A stretch of 64,000 bases of DNA from Paracoccus sp. M683 (GTDB lineage Bacteria > Pseudomonadota > Alphaproteobacteria > Rhodobacterales > Rhodobacteraceae), in NCBI RefSeq assembly GCF_007096355.1, contig NZ_VKDF01000001.1, forward strand, positions 462,871 to 526,870, written 5' to 3'. This document shows, piece by piece, positions 57,961-64,000 of the stretch. The notes beneath the pieces were generated by a model that searched no databases, was not told the origin of the DNA, and saw only the letters and a program-made list of their open reading frames with translations. Every line of letters starts with the position of its first letter. Position 1 is the stretch's first letter. The position numbers and the translations under genes are program-made.

Positions 57961-58710
57961 ATGATCATGACCGCCGCGCAAAGCACCTCGTTCAGGATCG
58001 ACTGTTCCTACTGCCCGATTCGCCATCGGGCCGTTTGCGCGAAATGCGAACCGGACGAGCTGGACCTGCTGAACCGCATCAAGATCTATAAGACCTGTCC
58101 CGCCGGGCAGGTCATCGCCATCCGGGGCGAGCAGATGGACATGGTCGCCTCGATCGTCTCGGGGACGGCGATGGTCACTCGCTCGATCACGGATGGGCGG
58201 ACGCAGATGATCGGGTTGCTGCTGCCATCGGATTTCATCGGCCGGCCGGGGCGCGAGGCGGCGCCCTATGACATCACGGCGATCACCGATGTGACGCTGT
58301 GCTGTTTCCGCAAGCGGCCCTTCGAACAGCTGTTGCTGGACATGCCGCATGTTCAGGAACGGCTGCTGGAAATGGCGCTGGACGAACTGGATGCCGCCCG
58401 CGACTGGATGTTGCTTCTGGGCCGCAAGACCGCGCGCGAACGCATCGCCAGCCTGCTGTCGCTGATCCTGCGGCGCGCCAAGCTGCCCGAAGCATTGGCC
58501 GAGCGCGACTGCCGGATCGAGCTGCCGATCTCGCGCGAGGCGATCGCGAATTATCTGGGCCTGACGATTGAAACCGTCAGCCGCCAGCTGACCCGGCTGG
58601 CCAAGGACGGCATCATCCGCATCGACGGCAAACGCGGCATCATTGTCCCTGACGTTGCCGAGCTGATGGCCGAAACGGGCGACGATTCGGACGGCGGCGT
58701 CATCGCCTGA
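57961..58710 (+). CDS. fnrP: FNR-type oxygen-sensing regulator (FnrP-like)
   Basis: A 249-residue Crp/Fnr-family regulator. Cys15, Cys18, Cys26 and Cys29 in CSYCPIRHRAVCAKC, with another Cys pair near residue 117 (LCCFRKRP), can hold an oxygen-labile [4Fe-4S] cluster. A cyclic-nucleotide-like beta barrel and dimerisation helix follow, then a helix-turn-helix ISREAIANYLGLTIETVSRQLTRLAKDGIIRI. The ETVSR recognition helix matches FNR and predicts binding to TTGAT-N4-ATCAA. Perfect boxes stand ahead of ccoN and ccoG. In Paracoccus denitrificans fnrP likewise lies upstream of cco. ATG 57967 is an alternative start. Confidence 0.93.
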   Translation: MIMTAAQSTSFRIDCSYCPIRHRAVCAKCEPDELDLLNRIKIYKTCPAGQVIAIRGEQMDMVASIVSGTAMVTRSITDGRTQMIGLLLPSDFIGRPGREAAPYDITAITDVTLCCFRKRPFEQLLLDMPHVQERLLEMALDELDAARDWMLLLGRKTARERIASLLSLILRRAKLPEALAERDCRIELPISREAIANYLGLTIETVSRQLTRLAKDGIIRIDGKRGIIVPDVAELMAETGDDSDGGVIA

Positions 58711-58831
58711 CCTTCGATGGCTGTGTGGCCCGGACCGCGCCCGCGTCGGTCCGCCATCGCGGCAATTCCCTGTGAAATCGGCGAAACCCGTGGGCAGTGC
58801 GCCACGCTGGCCTACCCTGCGCGTGGTTTCT

Positions 58832-58845
58832 TGATCCAGATCAAT
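58832..58845 (+). promoter_or_regulatory. FNR box of ccoN
   Basis: TTGATCCAGATCAA is a perfect FNR consensus (TTGAT-N4-ATCAA). Its centre is 95 bases before the ccoN ATG, so a class II promoter would place the transcription start near 58880. Confidence 0.9.
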
Positions 58846-58932
58846 GCAGGCCCCGTCCCCCGCACGTAGCGAAGCCTCGCGAACAGGAACGCGCGCGCCC
58901 ATCGCGTGCGGAATTATCACGAGGGATATTGC

Positions 58933-60531
58933 ATGGCAGACGCCGTCAAACTCACAGTGCTTGGGCTCGTGGCGCTTTTCATGGCCATCGCGGCCAATTG
59001 GGCGCACGATCTGGCATATCAGGTTCACGCGCTGATCCTGATGTTCATCGCGGTCGGGTTGGCCATCATGGTCATGCGGCGGTCGGATCGGCCGGCGCCT
59101 GTGGTCGATCAATCGGAATATATGGACGATGTCATCCGGGCGGGTGTCATCGCGACGGGCTTCTGGGGCGTGGTCGGCTTTCTTGCCGGCGTGTTCATCG
59201 CCCTTCAGCTGGCCTTTCCGGCGCTGAATTTCGATTGGGGCCAGCCCTTCACCAATTTCGGCCGGCTGCGTCCGCTGCATACCAGCGCCGTGATCTTTGC
59301 CTTTGGCGGCAACGCGCTGATCATGTCGTCCTTCTATATCGTGCAGCGCACCTGTGGCGCCCGGCTGTGGGGCGGCAAACTGGCCTGGTTCGTGTTCTGG
59401 GGCTATAACCTGTTCATCGTGCTGGCGGCGACGGGCTATCTGCTGGGGTCGACCCAGTCCAAGGAATATGCCGAGCCGGAATGGTATGTCGACCTGTGGC
59501 TGACAATCGTGTGGGTGGCCTTCCTGGCGGTCTATCTGGGCACCATCGCCCGGCGCCGGGAAAAGCACATCTATGTCGCCAACTGGTTCCTGCTGTCCTT
59601 CATCATCACCGTGGCGCTGCTGCATATCGTCAACAACATCTCGATCCCGGTTTCGATCTTCGGGTCCAAGTCGGTGCAGATCTTTGCCGGCGTGCAGGAT
59701 GCGATGACGCAATGGTGGTATGGCCATAACGCCGTTGGTTTCTTCCTGACCGCAGGTTTCCTGGGGATGATGTATTACTTCGTCCCGAAACAGGCCGGCC
59801 GCCCTGTCTACAGCTACAAACTGTCGATCATCCACTTCTGGGCGCTGATCTTCCTGTATATCTGGGCCGGTCCGCACCACCTGCATTATACCGCGCTGCC
59901 TGACTGGGCCGCCACGCTTGGCATGGTGTTCTCGATCATCCTGTGGATGCCGTCCTGGGGTGGCATGATCAACGGGCTGATGACGCTGGACGGAGCCTGG
60001 GACAAGCTGCGCACCGACCCGATCATCCGCATGATGGTGGTCAGCCTGGCCTTCTATGGCATGTCGACCTTTGAAGGGCCGATGATGTCGATCCGGGCCG
60101 TGAACAGCCTGTCGCATTATACCGACTGGACCATCGGCCATGTTCATTCCGGCGCGCTTGGCTGGAACGGCATGATCACTTTTGGCGCGCTGTATTTCCT
60201 GACGCCCCGGCTGTGGGGTCGCGATGGGATGTATTCTTCCGCCGCGATCAACTGGCACTTCTGGTTGGCGACCATCGGCATCGTTCTTTACGCAAGCTCG
60301 ATGTGGGTCACCGGCATCATGGAAGGCCTGATGTGGCGCGAGGTCGATGCGCAAGGCTTCCTGGTCAACAGCTTCGCCGACACGGTTGCCGCGAAATTCC
60401 CGATGTATGTCGTGCGCGCCCTTGGCGGGATTCTTTATCTGGCCGGCGGGATCGTGATGGCCTGGAACATGTGGATGACGATCCGCGGAGGCGTGCGCGT
60501 CACCGCCCCGGTCGGCGTCCCGGCGGAGTAA
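58933..60531 (+). CDS. ccoN: cbb3-type cytochrome c oxidase subunit I
   Basis: The 532-residue catalytic subunit of the high-affinity cbb3 oxidase reduces oxygen at a heme b3-CuB site. About 12 to 14 transmembrane helices are visible. Ligand histidines lie in [19 protein letters not shown] (low-spin heme), [18 protein letters not shown] (with the cross-linked Tyr region), [13 protein letters not shown] (CuB) and [13 protein letters not shown]. The ATG at 58933 follows GAGGGA and is preferred to a longer GTG start. First gene of ccoNOQP, driven by the FNR box upstream. Confidence 0.97.
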   Translation: MADAVKLTVLGLVALFMAIAANWAHDLAYQVHALILMFIAVGLAIMVMRRSDRPAPVVDQSEYMDDVIRAGVIATGFWGVVGFLAGVFIALQLAFPALNFDWGQPFTNFGRLRPLHTSAVIFAFGGNALIMSSFYIVQRTCGARLWGGKLAWFVFWGYNLFIVLAATGYLLGSTQSKEYAEPEWYVDLWLTIVWVAFLAVYLGTIARRREKHIYVANWFLLSFIITVALLHIVNNISIPVSIFGSKSVQIFAGVQDAMTQWWYGHNAVGFFLTAGFLGMMYYFVPKQAGRPVYSYKLSIIHFWALIFLYIWAGPHHLHYTALPDWAATLGMVFSIILWMPSWGGMINGLMTLDGAWDKLRTDPIIRMMVVSLAFYGMSTFEGPMMSIRAVNSLSHYTDWTIGHVHSGALGWNGMITFGALYFLTPRLWGRDGMYSSAAINWHFWLATIGIVLYASSMWVTGIMEGLMWREVDAQGFLVNSFADTVAAKFPMYVVRALGGILYLAGGIVMAWNMWMTIRGGVRVTAPVGVPAE

Positions 60532-60537
60532 GCAAAG

Positions 60538-61347
60538 ATGGCAAAACACGACAAACCCACCGCTTCACAAGGGCAGCCGCAACCCGATGCGACGACAGGT
60601 CAGGCCGCAAAGCCGCGCCGCAAGGGCTTTCTTGACCGCCACGCGATGATCGAACGCAGCGCAAGCTTGCTGTTCATCTTCTCGCTGCTGGTGGTCACCA
60701 TCGGCGGCGTGGTCGAGATCGCCCCGCTGTTCTATCTGGAAAACACCATCGAGGATGTCGAGGGCATGCGCCCCTATACCCCGTTGGAGCTGACCGGCCG
60801 CGATATCTATATCCGCGAGGGTTGCTATACCTGCCACAGCCAGATGATCCGCCCGATGCGCGACGAGATCGAGCGTTACGGCCATTACTCGCTGGCGGCG
60901 GAATCGAAATACGATCACCCGTTCCAGTGGGGGTCCAAGCGCACGGGCCCGGATCTGGCCCGCGTGGGCGGGCGCTATTCCGATGCCTGGCATGTCGACC
61001 ACCTGAAAGATCCGGCATCGGTCGTGCCGGTCAGCATCATGCCGAAATACGCCTTCCTGTCCGAACAGCGGATCGAACCGACCTATATCGAATCGCTGCT
61101 GAAAACGCACCGGATGGTTGGCGTCCCCTATACGGATGAGATGATCGAATCCGCCAAGGCCGATTTCCGCGTGCAGGCCGATCCTTTCGGCGACACCGAC
61201 GGGCTGATGGAACGCTATCCCGGTGCGATTGTGTCGAATTTCGACGGCCAGCCGCAACTGACCGAGATGGATGCGCTGGTCGCCTATCTGCAAATGCTGG
61301 GCACGCTGGTCGATTTCTCGACCTTCACCCCAGACGCCAGCCGGTAA
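60538..61347 (+). CDS. ccoO: cbb3 oxidase mono-heme cytochrome c subunit
   Basis: The 269-residue membrane-anchored cytochrome c subunit passes electrons from CcoP to CcoN. A cytoplasmic N-terminus of about 40 residues precedes one transmembrane helix ([21 protein letters not shown]), then a periplasmic domain with the heme motif CYTCH in [26 protein letters not shown] and axial Met ligand near MPKYAFL. The N-terminus is longer than in many CcoO proteins. It begins six bases after ccoN. Confidence 0.97.
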   Translation: MAKHDKPTASQGQPQPDATTGQAAKPRRKGFLDRHAMIERSASLLFIFSLLVVTIGGVVEIAPLFYLENTIEDVEGMRPYTPLELTGRDIYIREGCYTCHSQMIRPMRDEIERYGHYSLAAESKYDHPFQWGSKRTGPDLARVGGRYSDAWHVDHLKDPASVVPVSIMPKYAFLSEQRIEPTYIESLLKTHRMVGVPYTDEMIESAKADFRVQADPFGDTDGLMERYPGAIVSNFDGQPQLTEMDALVAYLQMLGTLVDFSTFTPDASR

Positions 61348-61359
61348 GGAGGGGTTACG

Positions 61360-61596
61360 ATGGATACCTATTCCGCAATGCGCCAGTTCGCCGACAGCTG
61401 GGGCCTGCTGGCCATGACGCTGTTCTATCTGGGCGCGATTGTCTGGGCGTTTCGGCCCGGCGCCAAGAAAAGCCACCAAGAGGCGGCAAGCCTGCCCTTC
61501 CGCAATGAAACGGCGCCCGCACAGGCGGTCGCCCCCGCGCAGCAGCCGGGCGCAGTTGCCACCGATCCCGACCACCTGCCCGTGGAGAAAGCCTGA
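61360..61596 (+). CDS. ccoQ: cbb3 oxidase small subunit CcoQ
   Basis: A 78-residue protein with one transmembrane helix near the N-terminus (WGLLAMTLFYLGAIVWAF, about 14-31) followed by FRPGAKKSHQEAASLPF, the conserved CcoQ pattern. It is thought to stabilise the oxidase in oxygen. The C-terminal tail is longer and more Ala/Gln-rich than in the usual 50-residue forms. Its ATG follows AAGGAG closely and its stop overlaps ccoP. Confidence 0.92.
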   Translation: MDTYSAMRQFADSWGLLAMTLFYLGAIVWAFRPGAKKSHQEAASLPFRNETAPAQAVAPAQQPGAVATDPDHLPVEKA

Positions 61597-62462
61597 TGTC
61601 CGACAAGAACAAGCAGGACCCCATCACCGGCGTCGATACAACCGGTCATGACTGGGACGGCATCAAAGAGCTGAACAATCCGCTGCCCCGCTGGTGGCTG
61701 TGGACCCTGTATGGCACGATTGTCTGGGCCATCGGCTATTGCATCGCCTATCCGGCCTGGCCGCTGATCGAAGGGGCGACTGCCGGGGTGCTGGGCTATT
61801 CCACCCGCGCCGAAGTTGCGGCCGATATCGCCGCCGTCGATGCCCGCAATGCCGAGGTGAACCAGCGGCTGGCCTCGGCCGATCTGGCGACGCTGGCGGT
61901 CGACGATCCGGCGCATCAGTTCGGCGTGGCCGGCGGTGCGGCGGTGTTCCGCGCCAATTGCTCGCAATGCCATGGTGCGGGTGCGGCGGGGGCCAAGGGC
62001 TATCCCAACCTGCTGGACGATGACTGGCTGTGGGGCGGCACGCTGGACGATGTGGAATACACCGTCCGCCACGGCATCCGCAACGACGCCGATCCCGATG
62101 CGCGCTTTTCCCAGATGCCGGCCTTCGGCGAGCTTCTGTCGCGCGAGGAAATCGCCGACACGACCGAACATGTCCTTGCCCTGTCAGGTCAGGATCACGA
62201 CGCGGCCATGGCCGGTCGGGGCCAGCAGGTCTTTGCCGACAATTGCGCCGTCTGCCACGCAGATGACGGCACCGGCGATCCGGCCCAGGGCGCGCCCGAT
62301 CTGACCGATGCGATCTGGCTGTATGGCGGCGCGCGCGAGGTCGTGGCCGAAACCATCGAAAAGGCCCGCTTTGGCGTCATGCCCGCATGGGGCCCGCGTC
62401 TGACCGAGGCCGAGATCAAGGCTGTCACCTTGTATGTCCACCAGCTTGGAGGCGGTGAATAA
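61596..62462 (+). CDS. ccoP: cbb3 oxidase di-heme cytochrome c subunit
   Basis: The 288-residue di-heme cytochrome accepts electrons from c-type carriers. Two heme motifs are visible, CSQCHGAG at about residue 124 and CAVCHADDGTG at about 218, after an N-terminal transmembrane segment (PRWWLWTLYGTIVWAIGYCIAY). HDWDGIKELNNPLPRWW is the family signature. Its ATG overlaps the ccoQ stop by one base. Last gene of ccoNOQP, followed by terminator hairpins. Confidence 0.97.
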   Translation: MSDKNKQDPITGVDTTGHDWDGIKELNNPLPRWWLWTLYGTIVWAIGYCIAYPAWPLIEGATAGVLGYSTRAEVAADIAAVDARNAEVNQRLASADLATLAVDDPAHQFGVAGGAAVFRANCSQCHGAGAAGAKGYPNLLDDDWLWGGTLDDVEYTVRHGIRNDADPDARFSQMPAFGELLSREEIADTTEHVLALSGQDHDAAMAGRGQQVFADNCAVCHADDGTGDPAQGAPDLTDAIWLYGGAREVVAETIEKARFGVMPAWGPRLTEAEIKAVTLYVHQLGGGE

Positions 62463-62473
62463 CCGCCTTCTTG

Positions 62474-62559
62474 GCCGGGGCGGTGTCTGGTTCCGCCCCG
62501 GCGAAGCCCCGGTCCGGTGATCTGTTCGCAAACGCCACCACGGACCGGGGCTTTCTTTC
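62474..62559 (+). terminator. Double hairpin terminator after ccoP
   Basis: Two hairpins follow the ccoP stop. GCCGGGGCGG (62474-62483) pairs with CCGCCCCGGC (62493-62502). Then AAGCCCCGGTCCG (62504-62516) pairs perfectly with CGGACCGGGGCTT (62541-62553), followed by TCTTTC. The second has a 24-base loop and is the likely terminator. Confidence 0.8.
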
Positions 62560-62566
62560 ATCAGGC

Positions 62567-62580
62567 TTGATCCAGATCAA
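62567..62580 (+). promoter_or_regulatory. FNR box of ccoG
   Basis: TTGATCCAGATCAA, identical in all 14 bases to the ccoN box, lies right after the ccoP terminator. Its centre is about 63 bases before the ccoG ATG, giving ccoG its own low-oxygen promoter. Confidence 0.88.
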
Positions 62581-62636
62581 GGCATTCGACGATCCCCGAC
62601 GGCACAGTATGCCCGCGAACAGACAGGTCCAGCAGA

Positions 62637-64000
62637 ATGAGCGAGACTCCGACCGGCAGCCTGTATGCGCCGCGTGAACCGATCTTTCCCCGGCGAGTCG
62701 CGGGGAAGTTTCGGACCCTGAAATGGTGGATCATGGGCGTCACGCTTGCGATCTATTACGTCATGCCGTGGATCCGGTGGGATCGGGGGCCAAGCCTGCC
62801 CGATCAGGCGGTGCTGGTCGATCTGGCGCATCGCCGGTTCTATTTCTTCTGGATCCAGATCTGGCCGCATGAATTCTATTTCGTCGCCGGACTGTTGATC
62901 ATGGCCGGGATCGGTCTGTTCATCTTCACCTCGGCGCTAGGCCGCGTCTGGTGCGGCTATACCTGCCCGCAGACCGTCTGGACCGATCTTTTCATTCTGG
63001 TCGAGCGCTGGATCGAGGGCGACAGGAATGCCCGTGTCCGGCTGTGGAACGCGCCATGGTCCGCGCGCAAGCTGCGGCTGCGGGTGACGAAATGGATCAT
63101 CTGGCTGCTGATCGCGCTGGCGACGGGCGGGGCCTGGATCTTCTATTTCGCCGATGCGCCAACGCTGCTGCGCGATCTTGTGACGTTTCAGGCGCCTCTG
63201 GTGGCGTGGTCGACGGTGCTGATCCTGACCGCCACCACCTTCGTCTTTGGCGGCTTCATGCGCGAACAGGTCTGCATCTATATGTGCCCCTGGCCGCGGA
63301 TTCAGGCGGCGATGATGGACCCCGACACCCTGACCGTCGCCTATCGCGACTGGCGGGGAGAGCCGCGCGGCAAGGGCATGCGCCGCCGCGCCATCGCCGC
63401 CGAGGTTCCGGCGGCGGGTGAAACCACGGGCCGGCGTTCACCCGTGATTCCGATGCCGGGCAAGGCGGCCACCGCCACGCCGGCGCCGGCATTGGCCAAG
63501 GACGTGCCGGGCGACTGCATCGACTGCAATGCCTGCGTGAACGTTTGCCCGATGGGGATCGACATTCGCGACGGTCAGCAGATGGCCTGCATCACCTGCG
63601 CGCTGTGCATCGACGCCTGTGATGACGTGATGGCCAAGATCGGCAAGCCGCGCGGGCTGATCGACTATCTTGCCCTGTCCGACGAACCGGCCGAGCGCGC
63701 CGGCCAGCCGCCCCGCCCCCTGCGCCAGCATGTTTTCCGCCTGCGCACGATGATCTATACCGCGCTGTGGGCGCTGATCGGTCTGGGCCTGTTGTGGGCT
63801 TTGCTGGTTCGTCCGGCCATCGACGTGACGGTCTCGCCCATCCGCAACCCGCAATATGTGACGCTGTCGGATGGCTCGATCCGCAATGCTTATGACATCC
63901 GGCTGCTGAACAAGCAGGGCGAGCAGCGCCCCTTCCGCATCGCGGTCGAGGGCGTGCCCGGCCTGATCGCCAGCATCGAGGGCGCCGATGGCGATACCGT
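62637..64000 (+). CDS. ccoG: cbb3 oxidase assembly protein CcoG, 3' end beyond window
   Basis: CcoG is a membrane iron-sulfur protein thought to reduce Cu(II) to Cu(I) during assembly of the cbb3 copper site. 454 codons are present before the window edge. The N-terminal part has several transmembrane helices and the conserved GRVWCGYTCPQTVWTDLFI and REQVCIYMCPWPRIQ. Two ferredoxin-type motifs follow (CIDCNACVNVCPMGID and CITCALCIDACDDVM, about 300-340), then another transmembrane helix and an Ig-like C-terminal domain that is cut off. It starts a new transcription unit after the ccoP terminator, normally ccoGHIS. Confidence 0.95.
   Translation, partial: MSETPTGSLYAPREPIFPRRVAGKFRTLKWWIMGVTLAIYYVMPWIRWDRGPSLPDQAVLVDLAHRRFYFFWIQIWPHEFYFVAGLLIMAGIGLFIFTSALGRVWCGYTCPQTVWTDLFILVERWIEGDRNARVRLWNAPWSARKLRLRVTKWIIWLLIALATGGAWIFYFADAPTLLRDLVTFQAPLVAWSTVLILTATTFVFGGFMREQVCIYMCPWPRIQAAMMDPDTLTVAYRDWRGEPRGKGMRRRAIAAEVPAAGETTGRRSPVIPMPGKAATATPAPALAKDVPGDCIDCNACVNVCPMGIDIRDGQQMACITCALCIDACDDVMAKIGKPRGLIDYLALSDEPAERAGQPPRPLRQHVFRLRTMIYTALWALIGLGLLWALLVRPAIDVTVSPIRNPQYVTLSDGSIRNAYDIRLLNKQGEQRPFRIAVEGVPGLIASIEGADGDT

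Noticed and set aside
57847..60549. Very long antisense reading frame opposite the regulator and ccoN
   Set aside because: High GC makes long stop-free antisense frames common; the plus-strand genes have clear motifs and the antisense protein has none.

Overview
The window looks like chromosome from an alphaproteobacterium of the Rhodobacteraceae, most likely Paracoccus or a close relative. The evidence is high GC, an FNR-type regulator directly upstream of ccoNOQP-ccoG, an fdsGBACD formate dehydrogenase operon, a NadQ-type Nudix regulator ahead of nadABC, and hemD next to a mitofilin-like gene and hemY. There is no 16S gene here, so the genus is an inference. I saw no insertion sequences, prophage or CRISPR arrays. 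Genes are tightly packed, often with overlapping stop and start codons.

Layout. 1-5.1 kb: glycogen/alpha-glucan genes on the minus strand (glgC, cut by the window edge, glgB, an alpha-glucosidase). 5.3 kb: tRNA-Thr(CGU). 5.4-9.5 kb: hemD, a Mic60-like membrane protein and hemY (minus), divergent from tsaD-gpsA-yciI-EVE (plus). 12.3-13.2 kb: a class D beta-lactamase, followed by an orphan intrinsic terminator that implies a small RNA. 13.5-15.9 kb: DUF4170, a Kdo-transferase-like gene and lpxK. 16-30 kb: pheT and gntK (minus), nadQ-nadABC and an RND efflux pair (plus), a conserved hypothetical and pheS (minus). 30-38 kb: an AGCS symporter, a cytochrome P450, a decayed VOC gene, rplT/rpmI, pyk, an N-formylglutamate amidohydrolase-like gene and a BKACE (DUF849) gene.

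37.9-50.8 kb is a selenium/formate island. On the minus strand fdoG-fdoH-fdoI-fdhE-selA-selB-selC and a 130-residue unknown form one apparent operon. fdoG has an in-frame UGA at codon 200, followed by a convincing bacterial SECIS hairpin. selA, selB and tRNA-Sec supply the decoding machinery for that codon (selD is not in the window). The selB reading frame runs straight through the selC tRNA gene and ends on the start codon of the next gene. Divergent from fdoG is a PhnD/C/E-like ABC transporter, best read as selenium oxyanion uptake because of its position.

50.9-57.9 kb carries a second, NAD-linked and cysteine-containing formate dehydrogenase (fdsGBACD) behind its own LysR regulator and a matching palindrome. 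The strain can therefore oxidise formate by a Sec enzyme feeding the quinone pool or by a Cys enzyme reducing NAD. 58-64 kb is an FNR-type regulator, cbb3 oxidase (ccoNOQP) and ccoG, with identical perfect FNR boxes ahead of ccoN and ccoG. The right end is thus a respiratory region joining formate oxidation to microaerobic respiration.
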